Shown here: in pieces, positions 16,642 to 25,747 of the stretch | Layout of the letters: each line of letters starts with the position of its first letter | Position numbering within the stretch: the first letter of the stretch is position 1 | The notes under the pieces: generated by a model | What the model was told of the DNA's origin: nothing | Database searches by the model: none | Seen by the model: only the letters and a program-made list of their open reading frames with translations | Program-made: the position numbers and the translations under genes | Assembly (NCBI RefSeq): GCF_020529025.1 | Contig: NZ_JACNMM010000007.1 | Span: forward strand, 247,521-311,520 | Origin: Oceaniglobus trochenteri | GTDB lineage: Bacteria; Pseudomonadota; Alphaproteobacteria; Rhodobacterales; Rhodobacteraceae | Length of the DNA: 64,000 nucleotides | Reading direction: 5' to 3'

Positions 16642-17579
16642 CAGGCGACGCGGCTGCCGTCAGGGTGGCTTAGCATTGCCGGGCGCTCGGCCTGGCAACG
16701 TGCGTCGGCCAGCGGGCAGCGGGTGTGGAAGGCACAGCCCGAAGGCGGGTTCAGCGGGCTGGGCACCTCGCCCGAGGGTGCTTCGCGGCGGCGATGCGGG
16801 TTGCGTACGTTCGGAATCGTTTCCAGCAGCATCCGCGTATAGGGGTGCTTGGGTTCGGCAAACAGGGTTTCGGTGGGCGCCTGTTCGACGATCCGGCCCA
16901 GGTACATCACCGCGATCTGATCGGACATGTGGCGCACCACGCTCATGTCATGGCTGATGAACAGATAGGTCAGGTTCATTTCGTCCTGAAGCCGGCGCAT
17001 GAGGTTCAGGATCTGCGCCTGCACCGACACATCCAGCGCCGATGTGGGTTCGTCGCAGACCAGGAACCGCGGCTCGCCCGCCAAGGCACGGGCGATCGAA
17101 ATGCGCTGGCGTTGACCGCCCGAGAATTCATGGGGGAACTTGCGCGCATCCTTGGGTGACAGGCCGACAGTGCTCAGCAGGTCGGACACCCGGTCGGAAA
17201 TTGCCGCGTCACCGTCGCGCAACTTCAATTCCCGAAGCGGTTCGGCGATGATGTCGAACACGCGCCAGCGCGGATTGAGGCTTGCATAGGGGTCCTGGAA
17301 GATCATCTGCGCCGCCAGAGGCTTGCCCGCCGGGTCGGTCGAAAACCGCAGGCTGCCCCGCGTCGGGCTGTAAAGGCCCGTCACCAGCCGCGCGACAGTG
17401 GATTTGCCGCAGCCCGATTCACCGACAAGGCTGAGGCACGACCCGAAGGGCACGTCGAAACTGATGTCGTCGACCGCCCGCAGAAAGGCGCGCGGCTTGC
17501 GTTCCACCACCCGGTTCAGCCAGGGCGCCGAAACGTCGAATTCGCGGGTCAGGTCGGTAACGGAAAGGGCAGCAGTCAT
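16596..17579 (-). CDS. ABC transporter ATPase, DppF type (dpp2)
   Basis: A 327-residue oligopeptide-importer ATPase. It shows Walker A GESGCGKST, signature FSGGQRQRISIA and Walker B FLVCDEPTSALDVS. The C-terminal extension contains the Cys-rich NPPSGCAFHTRCPLADARC motif (an Fe-S or structural cysteine cluster common in DppF/OppF). ATG 17579 overlaps the DppD-type stop by 4 nt. It is last in the dpp2-amidohydrolase operon. Its 3' end runs 46 nt into the convergent racemase gene, so the two mRNAs are antisense to each other there. Confidence 0.94.
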   Translation of the reverse strand: MTAALSVTDLTREFDVSAPWLNRVVERKPRAFLRAVDDISFDVPFGSCLSLVGESGCGKSTVARLVTGLYSPTRGSLRFSTDPAGKPLAAQMIFQDPYASLNPRWRVFDIIAEPLRELKLRDGDAAISDRVSDLLSTVGLSPKDARKFPHEFSGGQRQRISIARALAGEPRFLVCDEPTSALDVSVQAQILNLMRRLQDEMNLTYLFISHDMSVVRHMSDQIAVMYLGRIVEQAPTETLFAEPKHPYTRMLLETIPNVRNPHRRREAPSGEVPSPLNPPSGCAFHTRCPLADARCQAERPAMLSHPDGSRVACHRVAEAMDPAPAAP

Positions 17580-18559
17580 GCCACATCCTCCTTGTCGTTC
17601 AGCCAGCAGGCGCTGGCGCCACTGCCGCTGACCACCAGTTCGGGGCGATCGGTGCGGCACTTTTCCATGACATGCGGGCAGCGCGGATTGAACGCACAGC
17701 CCCGCGGGATCGAATCCAGACGCGGCATCGATCCGTCGATCTGGGTCAGCATCGGCTTACGCGCGCCCAGCTCGGGGATCGATCCCATGAGCCCGGCGGT
17801 ATAGGGGTGCTGCGGATTGCCGATCACCTCGACCACCGGGCCGATTTCCACCAGACGCCCGGCATACATCACCGCCACCCGGTCGGCGGTTTCGGCGATC
17901 ACGCCCATATCGTGCGTCACCAGCATCACCGCCGTACCGTGATCGTCACACAACCGGCGCAAAAGTGCGGTGATCTGGGCCTGGATCGAAACATCCAGCG
18001 CGGTCGTCGGTTCGTCGGCGATGATAAGCTTCGGGCGCGCCGCAAGGGCCAGGGCAATGACGACACGCTGGCGCATGCCGCCGGAAAACTGGTGCGGATA
18101 ATGATCGACCCGTTCATCGGGCGCGGGAATGCCGACTTCGGCCAAAAGTTCGACGGCCCTTTGGCGCGCCTCGCGACGTCCAAGGTCCAGATGCTGCCGG
18201 ATGGTTTCAATCAACTGCTGGCCGACCGAAAACAAGGGATTCAGCGAGGTGAGAGGGTCCTGGAAGATCGCCCCGATCTCGGCCCCGCGCACCTTTTCCA
18301 TATCACGATCCGAAAGCCGGTCGATCCGCCGGCCCGCCAGGTGAACCTCGCCGCCCGCGATGTGACCGGGGGGTTCCAGCAAGCCCTGAACCGCCAGGCC
18401 GGTCATGCTTTTGCCGGCGCCGGATTCACCGACGACGCCCAGAATCTCACCGGGCTGGATTGACAGCGAGATACCGTCAAGGGCCGTCAGCGTGCCGTGG
18501 CGGCCCGGAAACTCCACGCTGAGCGCGCGAACGTCAAGAACGGGGGTATCGCTCATCAT
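17576..18559 (-). CDS. ABC transporter ATPase, DppD type (dpp2)
   Basis: A 327-residue oligopeptide-importer ATPase with Walker [11 protein letters not shown]-loop [13 protein letters not shown], signature [12 protein letters not shown], Walker [13 protein letters not shown] and the tail motif [18 protein letters not shown]. Pairs with the DppF-type subunit. It overlaps both neighbours by 4 nt. ATG codons occur in tandem (18559 and 18556), the first giving MMSD. Its placement after two amidohydrolase genes means transporter and enzymes are made together. Confidence 0.94.
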   Translation of the reverse strand: MMSDTPVLDVRALSVEFPGRHGTLTALDGISLSIQPGEILGVVGESGAGKSMTGLAVQGLLEPPGHIAGGEVHLAGRRIDRLSDRDMEKVRGAEIGAIFQDPLTSLNPLFSVGQQLIETIRQHLDLGRREARQRAVELLAEVGIPAPDERVDHYPHQFSGGMRQRVVIALALAARPKLIIADEPTTALDVSIQAQITALLRRLCDDHGTAVMLVTHDMGVIAETADRVAVMYAGRLVEIGPVVEVIGNPQHPYTAGLMGSIPELGARKPMLTQIDGSMPRLDSIPRGCAFNPRCPHVMEKCRTDRPELVVSGSGASACWLNDKEDVA

Positions 18560-20043
18560 GTGTCCTTCGCCATGGGAAAGCTGGGCGGGAAGATTTCGGC
18601 CAGGGGCGGATGGCCCCAGCTGCGTTCGGGGTATTTGGCCACCACGCCGTCGTATTGCGCCTGCGCACGCGACTGGGCCTTTTCCAGGTCAAGGCCGGCA
18701 ACCTGACCGTTCGCCATCGAAAGGCGGCCGTTCACGAAGACGGCGCGCGTCACCTTGCCCGAACCGCCGGCCACAAGGGTCGTGATCGGATCGATCGCGG
18801 GGGTCATGACCGGATCGTCAAGGCCGAACACCGAGATGTCCGCCGGGCCGCCCACATGCAGGCGCCCCAGATCGGGCCGCCCCAGCGCATCGGCGCCCCC
18901 CAGTGTCGCGGCGTTCCACAGGTCGGCGGAACTGGCGCCCTGCGGGCCGCCTTCCACGATACGCGCGGCGATCAGGCCCACCAGCAGGTTCAGCAGCATG
19001 TCGGGCGGCGTGGTATCGGTGCCCATGGCAATGTTGATGCCCCGCGCCTTCAACCCCGCGAAAGACCGCAACGCCGATCCGCCGCCCCGGCATGACACCA
19101 GCGGGCAGTGAACGACGCTGACACCATGCCTTGCGTAAAGCTCCAGATCCGCGTCGGTGGCCACCGTGGCATGGGGGGCGATCAGCCGGTCGCTCAGCAG
19201 GCCCAGGCTGGCCAGCCAGCCGGGGGCGGTGTGGCCATGCAGGCGCTGCACCACGTCGCGTTCCATCGTGCCCTGCGCCATGTGCAGGCGGAACCTGACC
19301 CCCAGGTCACGCGCGGCATCGTCGGTGCGGCGCAGCAGGGTTTCGGTGCAGGTTTCCACCCGGTCGGGGGCCAGCATCCCGTTCACCAGGCCATCATGGC
19401 GGCCCGACTGCGCGCCTATGAAGGCGACGGCATCGGCAAGCCCGGCCAGACCGCGTTCTTCATCAAAGACGGGTTCCATGCGGTCGGGCGCCTCAAGAAC
19501 CATGCCCCCCGCGCGATAGGCCGGAGACAGGAACACCCGAAGCCCCAGATCGCCCGCGGCATCGGCGGCGGCGTTGAATTCGCCCACCGTTTCGCCCCAT
19601 TCGCGGTAGAACAGCGAAGCGATGGGCGCCGCCGTGGTGATACCGTTCAGCAGAAGCTGCGCGAAGGCATAGCGTTTCTGAAAGGCCAGTTCTTCCGGCG
19701 AATACATTTCGTAGGGGCCGCTTTCGACGTAGGAGCGCGGCCAGACCCGCCCCTTGGCCCAACCGGGGTGATTGTCGATGCCCAGAATGGTGGTGTCCAG
19801 GTCCGACAGGGCGTCAAGGTCGATCAGCCCCGGAGAGATCAGCGATCTGCCCATGTCGATCCGGCGCGCCACCTCGCCTCCGAACCGCTGACCGATGAAC
19901 AGAACCTTGCCGCCCTCGATCACCACCTCTGCGTCCCGGATCAGTTGGTGCCCGTTGTCGCCGTGGCCCAGCACCCAATCGGCGCGCAGCGCGGTGCGGC
20001 CCCCGGGCCTTTCGCCCAGCGTCAGTTGCGAAAGGTCGGTCAT
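18556..20043 (-). CDS. Amidohydrolase-superfamily protein lacking the HxH motif (chlorohydrolase/deaminase-like)
   Basis: A 495-residue cytoplasmic TIM-barrel amidohydrolase of the TRZ/ATZ/guanine-deaminase type, with composite N/C-terminal beta sandwich. The later active-site elements are present: His254 in RFRLHMAQG, His291 in LIAPHATVA and Asp343 in AMGTDTTPPDM. The first metal motif, normally H-x-H after PGL(I/V), reads PGLIDLDALSDLD here, with Asp75 and Asp77 in the histidine positions. The metal site must therefore differ from classical deaminases, or chemistry must be altered. It is coupled by 4-nt overlaps to the cytosine-deaminase-like gene upstream and the DppD-type gene downstream. 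Substrate unknown; an imported N-heterocycle is the best guess. Confidence 0.82.
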   Translation of the reverse strand: MTDLSQLTLGERPGGRTALRADWVLGHGDNGHQLIRDAEVVIEGGKVLFIGQRFGGEVARRIDMGRSLISPGLIDLDALSDLDTTILGIDNHPGWAKGRVWPRSYVESGPYEMYSPEELAFQKRYAFAQLLLNGITTAAPIASLFYREWGETVGEFNAAADAAGDLGLRVFLSPAYRAGGMVLEAPDRMEPVFDEERGLAGLADAVAFIGAQSGRHDGLVNGMLAPDRVETCTETLLRRTDDAARDLGVRFRLHMAQGTMERDVVQRLHGHTAPGWLASLGLLSDRLIAPHATVATDADLELYARHGVSVVHCPLVSCRGGGSALRSFAGLKARGINIAMGTDTTPPDMLLNLLVGLIAARIVEGGPQGASSADLWNAATLGGADALGRPDLGRLHVGGPADISVFGLDDPVMTPAIDPITTLVAGGSGKVTRAVFVNGRLSMANGQVAGLDLEKAQSRAQAQYDGVVAKYPERSWGHPPLAEIFPPSFPMAKDT

Positions 20044-21242
20044 GGCATGGATACTCCTTCAACGCAGAATTCGCCGCTCCGGGCCACGACACGGCCCGCC
20101 TTGACGACAAGGGGCCGGGGCGCGGTTTCGACGACCGCATGGGCCAGGGTTTCACCCGCAACCAGCGTCAGATCGGCAGGCGCGCCAACCTCAAGGGTGT
20201 GGTCGGCGATTCCGATGGCGGCCGCCCCGCCGGTGGTGGCGGTATCCAGCAGCGCGACCAGTTCCTCGTCACGGCGCAGCTTGTTCTTCATGCCCACGAT
20301 GCGGGCTCGGTCCAGCATGTCGGGCTGCCCCCAGGGGCCCCAGGTATCGCGGATGCCGTCACAGCCGATGCCCACCTTCACCCCCGCCGCCCGCAACGCC
20401 AGAAGCGACGGGCAGGTCGCCGAGGGCGCGCCGGTGGTGAAGATCCGCATGTCGAGCCGCGCCAGGCGGTCGATCAGGCCCGCAACCCGCGCCTGATCGG
20501 GCATTCCCAGGCAAAAGGCATGGGAGATGCCGACGCGCCCCTGCAATCCTTCGGTTTCGGTGCGGTCCATGATCATCTCCATGGTGAAGGCGCCCAGCTC
20601 GCCCGGTTCGTGCAGGTGAATGTCGATGGGTTTGCCGTGCTTCACCGCCAGCGCGAATGTCGTGTCCAGCGATGCCTTCGGGTCGCGGTCAAACGACGAC
20701 GGATCAAGCCCGCCCACCACGTCGGCCCCGGCAGACAGAGCCTCGTCCAATAGCTCGGCCGTGCCGGGGCGCACCATCAGGCCGGATTGCGGAAAGGCCA
20801 CGATCTGCATGTCGACGGCACCGGCCAGCGCGTCACGCGCCCGCATCTTGCCCTCAAGCAGCGAAAGGCGATGGTCGGTGTCCACGTCCACATGGCTGCG
20901 GATATGGGTGGTGCCGGTGCGGATCAGGCGGATCGCGTGGCGCATTGCCTGGCGGTGCACGTCGATGCCCAGCGGAATGCGCGAATGGCGTTCGTTGTCC
21001 ACCAGATCCTGCAGGGTTCCGCCCTTGCGCCCGTCATACCAGGGCATGTCCCACATGGTCTTGTCCAGGTGGGTATGGGTTTCGGCCAGCCCCGGTATGG
21101 CGATGGCGCCGGCGCCGTCCTCGATGGCCACGCCCGGTGCGTCGATGCCGGGGGCAATGCGGGCGATCCGCCCGTTTTCGATCAGCATGTCACAGGCATC
21201 GTTCGCCATGGGCCGCAGATTGCGGATCAGAAGATCGGACAT
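20040..21242 (-). CDS. Cytosine deaminase-like amidohydrolase (CodA family)
   Basis: A 400-residue amidohydrolase with the CodA hallmark GLAETHTHLDK (His56, His58, Asp60, Lys61). Further metal and catalytic residues are in DIHLHEPGELGA (two His) and IGCDGIRDTWGPWGQPDM (the Asp). The family hydrolyses exocyclic or ring C-N bonds of pyrimidines, triazines, isocytosine and creatinine-like rings. The ATG at 21242 (MSDLLIRN) is the start; the long open frame to 21995 is a shadow of the permease gene. It follows the DppC-type permease by 5 nt and overlaps the HxH-less amidohydrolase by 4 nt. A pair of amidohydrolases could deaminate and then open one ring. Confidence 0.88.
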   Translation of the reverse strand: MSDLLIRNLRPMANDACDMLIENGRIARIAPGIDAPGVAIEDGAGAIAIPGLAETHTHLDKTMWDMPWYDGRKGGTLQDLVDNERHSRIPLGIDVHRQAMRHAIRLIRTGTTHIRSHVDVDTDHRLSLLEGKMRARDALAGAVDMQIVAFPQSGLMVRPGTAELLDEALSAGADVVGGLDPSSFDRDPKASLDTTFALAVKHGKPIDIHLHEPGELGAFTMEMIMDRTETEGLQGRVGISHAFCLGMPDQARVAGLIDRLARLDMRIFTTGAPSATCPSLLALRAAGVKVGIGCDGIRDTWGPWGQPDMLDRARIVGMKNKLRRDEELVALLDTATTGGAAAIGIADHTLEVGAPADLTLVAGETLAHAVVETAPRPLVVKAGRVVARSGEFCVEGVSMP

Positions 21243-21247
21243 TTCGA

Positions 21248-22246
21248 TTACCTCAGTTTCGGGTTCAGGGCGTCGCGCAGCCAGTCGCCCAGCACGTTGA
21301 CCGACACCACGATCAGGCAAAGTTGCAGCACCGGGAACAGAACGACCCACCAGATGCCGGAAAACAGGAACTGGTTGCCCAGGCGGATCAGGGTGCCAAG
21401 GCTGGGCTGGCTTGGCGGCATGCCGATGCCCAGGAACGACAGTGTCGCCTCGGTCAGGATGGCCAGGCCGAAGTTCAGCGTCGCCGCCACCATGATCGGC
21501 GTCAGGGTATTGGGCAGGATGTGGCTGACCATGATGCGCCGCGCGGGCACCTTCAGAAGCTGCGCCGCCTGCACGTATTCCTTGCCCCGCTCGACGGTTG
21601 TCTGGGCCCGCACCAGGCGCGCATACTGAACCCAGCCCGACAGCGCGATGGCCAGAACCAGAACCGCCGCGGCGCCCACCTCGCGCAGGTCGGGCGGCAA
21701 GGCCTGCATCGCCAGCGCGCTGACCAGGATGGCGATCAGGATCGTGGGGATCGACAGCAGGATGTCGCCAAAGCGCATCAGGACATTGTCGGTGATGCCG
21801 CCGAAGTATCCGGCCACCAGCCCGGCCGTCAGGCCCACGGTCAGCGACAGGATCACCGACGCGATGCCGATCAGGATCGAGATCCGCGAGCCATAAAGGA
21901 TCGCCGAGAGCATGTCGCGCCCCTGGGTGTCGGTGCCCAGCAGGAAGGGCATCTGCCCCTCGTCCATCCAGATCGGCGGCAGTTCCGAATTCCACAGCGA
22001 AAGCTGGGCAGGGTCATAGGTGTCCTGGGGGGCGATCCAGGGCGCCGAGAATGCGGCCAGCACCACCAGGAGCAATACAGCCGCCGCGATCATCGCCGGT
22101 TTGTTGTGGGTAAAGGAATACCACAGGTCGCTTTGGCGCAGCCGCGCGAACCGCGACGGGCGGGCGATGGGCTGCGCCGGTTTGGCACTGGCGACGGTAT
22201 CGCGGGAAACGGGGCTTGGCATGGCGGCGTCCTCAGCGTGTGGCAT
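21248..22246 (-). CDS. ABC transporter permease, DppC type (dpp2)
   Basis: A 332-residue permease with a long cytoplasmic N-terminus, one helix (AMIAAAVLLLVVLAAFSAPW), the FLLGTDTQGRDMLSAILYGS signature and the C-terminal LSFLGIGMPPSQPSLGTLIR family marker. It overlaps the DppB-type stop by 14 nt when started at ATG 22246; a second ATG at 22222 would avoid this overlap. Together with DppB, DppD, DppF and the binding protein it completes an oligopeptide-type importer. Confidence 0.94.
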   Translation of the reverse strand: MPHAEDAAMPSPVSRDTVASAKPAQPIARPSRFARLRQSDLWYSFTHNKPAMIAAAVLLLVVLAAFSAPWIAPQDTYDPAQLSLWNSELPPIWMDEGQMPFLLGTDTQGRDMLSAILYGSRISILIGIASVILSLTVGLTAGLVAGYFGGITDNVLMRFGDILLSIPTILIAILVSALAMQALPPDLREVGAAAVLVLAIALSGWVQYARLVRAQTTVERGKEYVQAAQLLKVPARRIMVSHILPNTLTPIMVAATLNFGLAILTEATLSFLGIGMPPSQPSLGTLIRLGNQFLFSGIWWVVLFPVLQLCLIVVSVNVLGDWLRDALNPKLR

Positions 22247-23204
22247 GGCGCAGGCGCGGATCGATCACCGCATAGGCGATATCGACCACGGTATTCAGCG
22301 TCACGAAGATGAACGAGATGATGCACAGGTAGGCGGCCATCACCGGAATATCGAGAAATGTCACCGCCTGGATGAACAGCATCCCCATGCCCGGCCACTG
22401 AAACACCGTTTCTGTGATCAGCGCGAAGGCGATCAGGGCGCCGACGTTCATCGCCGTCATAGTGATGACCGGCATCAGGCAGTTCTTCAGCGCATGGCGG
22501 AACTGGATGCGCCAGCGCGGCACACCCCGGGCGCGGGCGAACTTCACGAAGTCGGATCGCATGACCTCCATCATCTCGGCCCGCACCAGGCGCATGATCA
22601 GCGTGATCTGGTACAGCGACAGCGAGATCGCCGGCAGCACCAGCGCCGCGCGCCCCGATGGCGTGAGCAGCCCTGTCGACCACCATCCAAGATCCACCAC
22701 CTCGCCGCGCCCGAAGGCGGGGGCAATGCCCAGGATCACGGAAAACACGAGAATGAGAAGGATGCCGACAACGAAGGACGGAAGCGAAACACCGATGATC
22801 GACACGAACTGAAGGGCCTCGGCGTGCCATCGCCCCCGGTGAATGGCGGTAAGAACCCCAAGTGGAATTCCGATCACCAGGGAAAGGATCGTCGCCACCA
22901 GAACCAGTTCCATCGTCGCGGGGAACCTGTCGGCGATCAGGCCCAGCACCTTCTGCCCGTTGCGATAGGAAATGCCGAAATCGCCCCGAGCCGCGTTGCC
23001 GACGAACCGGAGATACTGGGTGACGAAGCTGTCGTTCAGGCCAAGACTGTCGCGCAGGGCCTCCTTGTCCTCGATCGACATCTGGTCGTTTGCCATGATC
23101 TCGACCGGGTCGCCCGCGGCACGGAAGATCAGGAACGCCAGGAACGCGACCGCCAGCATCACCATGGCTGCGTTGAACAATCGCTTGAGGATGAAGACAA
23201 GCAT
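22233..23204 (-). CDS. ABC transporter permease, DppB type (dpp2)
   Basis: A 323-residue six-TM permease. The opening MLVFILKRLFNAAMVMLAVA and AGDPVEIMANDQMSIEDKEA are typical of DppB, as are the coupling loop FVKFARARGVPRWRIQFRHA and the end motif of a basic tail after YAVIDPRLR. It is separated from the upstream binding protein by 60 nt holding an 11-bp GC hairpin. Confidence 0.94.
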   Translation of the reverse strand: MLVFILKRLFNAAMVMLAVAFLAFLIFRAAGDPVEIMANDQMSIEDKEALRDSLGLNDSFVTQYLRFVGNAARGDFGISYRNGQKVLGLIADRFPATMELVLVATILSLVIGIPLGVLTAIHRGRWHAEALQFVSIIGVSLPSFVVGILLILVFSVILGIAPAFGRGEVVDLGWWSTGLLTPSGRAALVLPAISLSLYQITLIMRLVRAEMMEVMRSDFVKFARARGVPRWRIQFRHALKNCLMPVITMTAMNVGALIAFALITETVFQWPGMGMLFIQAVTFLDIPVMAAYLCIISFIFVTLNTVVDIAYAVIDPRLRHATR

Positions 23205-23227
23205 ACGTCCGCCTTTCAGGGATAGGG

Positions 23228-23252
23228 GCCCCGGCCCGTTGCGGGCCGGGGC
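23228..23252 (-). repeat. Intercistronic hairpin between dpp2 binding protein and permease
   Basis: A perfect 11-bp stem (GCCCCGGCCCG/CGGGCCGGGGC) with a TTG/CAA loop, 12 nt after the binding-protein stop on the minus strand. No T-run follows. It probably stabilises the 5' part of the mRNA or partly attenuates downstream transcription, so that more binding protein than permease is made. Confidence 0.78.
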
Positions 23253-23264
23253 ATGTCGTCGGGG

Positions 23265-24836
23265 TCAGTCGGCCAGCCGGGTCAGCCAGTGGCGCGGCTT
23301 GTTGTCGGCACCGATGGCGACATCCTCGACCTTGTCGGTCATCGCCCAGGCCATGGGCTGCTGGTGCAGCGGCAGCATGATCAGTTCATCCTTGGCAAAT
23401 TGCATCGCCCCGGTTTCGATCGCCAGGCGCTTTTCGCGGTCCAGCTCCAGCGCGGCCTTCTTCACCATCTCGTCAAGTTCGGGATAGGACCACCCCCCAC
23501 GGTTCGACACGCCGGCCGCCCCTTCGCGGGTCGAAAGCACCTGGCTGAGGATCGAGTAGGCATCCAGCGTCGGTTCGTTGGCCCAGCCCATCAGGAACAT
23601 GTCGGCTTCGCCATTGTTGCGCTTGGGCGCCTGGATGGCCCGCGGCCCGATGTCCAGCGTGGGCTTCAGGCCGATCCGGGTGAACATCGAAATCAGCGCC
23701 GAACAGACGTCTTCCTCGTTCACGCTTTCGTCGGTCATGCACAGCAGGGTGAATTCGGCCCCCGTTGCCCCCGCTTCTTCAAGCAGCGCCTTGGCCTTCT
23801 CGACGTTCACCTCGGTCAGCTTGTCCAGTTCCTCGGTATAGCCGGGAATTTCCGGCGCGATCAGCGTACCTGCGGCGCGCGACATGTCGCGCATGACCCG
23901 CTTCTGGATCAGCTCGCGGTCGATCGACATGTCGATGGCCTGTCGAACCCGCAGATCGTTGAAGAAGTTGTCGCGCCCGTCCTTCAGGGTGTCACGACGG
24001 TTCATCCCGATCAGCACCGTGCGCAGTTCGGCCCGTTGCACAACCGTGATGTTCGGCTGCGCCTCAAGGCGGGCCACGTCCTGCAACGGCGCGCCGTCGG
24101 TCAGGTCGATCTCGCCCGACAAAAGCGCCGCCACCCGGGTCGAGGGCGACGAGATCGGCATGAATTCGATCATGTCCAGGTTGTGCTTCTTCTCGTCCCA
24201 CCAGTTGTCGTTGACCTTGAGCACCGTCTTGCTGTCGGGAACCCGGCTGACCAGTTCGAAGGCACCGGTGCCGTTGGTGTTGTGGGTGGCAAAGCCCTCG
24301 ACCTTGGCACCAACGTCGGTGGGCTCTTCGGCACCGTTGTCCTTCAGCCAGTCGGCATCGAACATGAAGATGTTGGTCATGTCGTTCAGGAACAGCGCAC
24401 TGGGCGAGGTCACGGCGATGTCCACCGTGTAGTCGTCAACCTTGGTCACATCGGCATAAAGCGGGATGTTGCCGCGCAGGGGCGACTTGGGGTCGCTGAC
24501 CCGTTTCATCGACGCGACAACGTCATCGGCGGTGAATTCGGCGCCGTTGTGGAATGTCACGCCCTTGCGCAGGTTGAAGCGCCAGGCCTTGCCATCGTCG
24601 ATCAGTTCCCAATCGGTGGCAAGGGCCGGAACGATATCGAAATCGGGCGTATAGCGCACCAAGCCGTCATAGATATGGTTCAGGAACGCCAGGTTCGACG
24701 TGCTGCCATAGGAATAGGGATCCAGCGAATAGATGTCGCGCGGACTGCCCCAGCGCAGGGTTTCGGCACTGACCGAACTGGCCAGCATGCACGACACCAC
24801 TGCGGCGCCGATGGTGGCTTTTGACGTGAATCTCAT
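23265..24836 (-). CDS. ABC transporter substrate-binding protein, oligopeptide/nickel type (dpp2)
   Basis: A 523-residue periplasmic receptor. The signal peptide ends at about residue 24 (MLASSVSAET), followed by the family-5 landmarks GLVRYTPDFDIVPALATDW and VTFHNGAEFTADDVVASMKR. ATG 24836 has GGGAGGAG about 5 nt upstream; the frame open to 24908 is rejected. First gene of the seven-gene dpp2-amidohydrolase operon, with a candidate GntR operator 79 nt upstream. The ligand is expected to be the substrate of the island's amidohydrolases and racemase and need not be a peptide. Confidence 0.93.
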   Translation of the reverse strand: MRFTSKATIGAAVVSCMLASSVSAETLRWGSPRDIYSLDPYSYGSTSNLAFLNHIYDGLVRYTPDFDIVPALATDWELIDDGKAWRFNLRKGVTFHNGAEFTADDVVASMKRVSDPKSPLRGNIPLYADVTKVDDYTVDIAVTSPSALFLNDMTNIFMFDADWLKDNGAEEPTDVGAKVEGFATHNTNGTGAFELVSRVPDSKTVLKVNDNWWDEKKHNLDMIEFMPISSPSTRVAALLSGEIDLTDGAPLQDVARLEAQPNITVVQRAELRTVLIGMNRRDTLKDGRDNFFNDLRVRQAIDMSIDRELIQKRVMRDMSRAAGTLIAPEIPGYTEELDKLTEVNVEKAKALLEEAGATGAEFTLLCMTDESVNEEDVCSALISMFTRIGLKPTLDIGPRAIQAPKRNNGEADMFLMGWANEPTLDAYSILSQVLSTREGAAGVSNRGGWSYPELDEMVKKAALELDREKRLAIETGAMQFAKDELIMLPLHQQPMAWAMTDKVEDVAIGADNKPRHWLTRLAD

Positions 24837-24914
24837 TCGTAACTCCTCCCGATCATCATTGTTCAAGCTCTTCTTCTCAAGGAAACGAGGTGCGCCCATA
24901 ATTGTCAATCATTT

Positions 24915-24936
24915 TGTCAACATTTTGCTCTACAAT
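24915..24936. promoter_or_regulatory. Candidate GntR operator upstream of dpp2
   Basis: On the minus strand this 22-bp stretch begins ATTGTAGA and continues with A/T-rich ATGT, matching 16 of 22 positions of 15150-15171 at the gntR promoter. Two TTGACA-like hexamers follow toward dpp2, so it lies within or next to the promoter. The 24837-25099 gap otherwise holds the divergent promoters of dpp2 and the lipid operon, with no gene seen. Confidence 0.45.
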
Positions 24937-25099
24937 CCTCGGAGCAGGCGCCCTGCGCGAAAAAAACAGGCGCCGAAACATCGGCTGCCGCACGAACGGG
25001 CGGAAAACCGACAAGGCGCGGCGCCCCCCCCCGGGGCAGCGGTTGAGTGTTGCGCCTTGGCTCGGTACGACTTGAACAGACAGTGGTGAAGGGGAACTC

Positions 25100-25747
25100 A
25101 TGCGCGGGATGATCGGGCAGGCCGTCGGCTGGATGATCGTCGTCCTGGCCAGGCTGATAACGGCGGTTCGGGGCATCTGGATGGGGATCGAACCCTCGTC
25201 GCGGCAGCGCATCTATTTCGCCAACCATGTCAGCCACGGCGATTTCGTGCTGATTTGGACGACACTGCCCACCCATCTGCGCCGACGGACCCGTCCCGTC
25301 GCGGCGGCCGATTACTGGAATGCCTCGGGCATGCGCCGATTCATCGGGCGCGATGTCTTCGACGCGGTCCTGATCGAACGGCCAAAGGTGCCGCCCGACG
25401 CGAAAGGCCCCGATGCCATCGGCATCATGTCCCAGGCGCTGGAAAGCGGCGATTCCCTGATCCTGTTCCCCGAGGGCACCCGCAACACCACCCCCGAACC
25501 CCTGATGCCCTTCAAGTCCGGCCTCTTCCGCCTGGCCCAGGCGCACCCCGAGGTCGAACTGGTGCCGGTCTGGATCGAGAACCTGAACCGCGTCCTGCCC
25601 AAGGGAGAATTCGTGCCGGTTCCCATCATCTGCACCGTGACCTTCGGAGCGCCGCTGCATCTGAAGCACGGTGAGGAAAAGGATGCCTTCCTGGCCCGCG
25701 CCCGGGCCGCCATGCTGAACCTGCGTGTCACCGAGGAGCCCGCATGA
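25100..25747 (+). CDS. 1-acyl-glycerol-3-phosphate acyltransferase-like protein (PlsC family)
   Basis: A 215-residue membrane-associated acyltransferase with an N-terminal helix (IGQAVGWMIVVLARLITAVR). The NHxxxxD motif is at residues 42-48 (NHVSHGD) and FPEGTR at 123-128, the glycerophosphate-binding site. It would transfer an acyl chain to a lysophospholipid or an unusual polyol phosphate. The next start overlaps its stop by 4 nt. The four-gene order acyltransferase, CdsA-like, small membrane protein, CDP-alcohol transferase resembles the E. coli ynbABC group in content, so this is probably an accessory phospholipid pathway and not the housekeeping one. Confidence 0.88.
   Translation: MRGMIGQAVGWMIVVLARLITAVRGIWMGIEPSSRQRIYFANHVSHGDFVLIWTTLPTHLRRRTRPVAAADYWNASGMRRFIGRDVFDAVLIERPKVPPDAKGPDAIGIMSQALESGDSLILFPEGTRNTTPEPLMPFKSGLFRLAQAHPEVELVPVWIENLNRVLPKGEFVPVPIICTVTFGAPLHLKHGEEKDAFLARARAAMLNLRVTEEPA

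Noticed and set aside
20657..22312. 551-residue plus-strand open frame
   Set aside because: Arg/His/Gln-rich antisense shadow of the deaminase and DppC-type genes.
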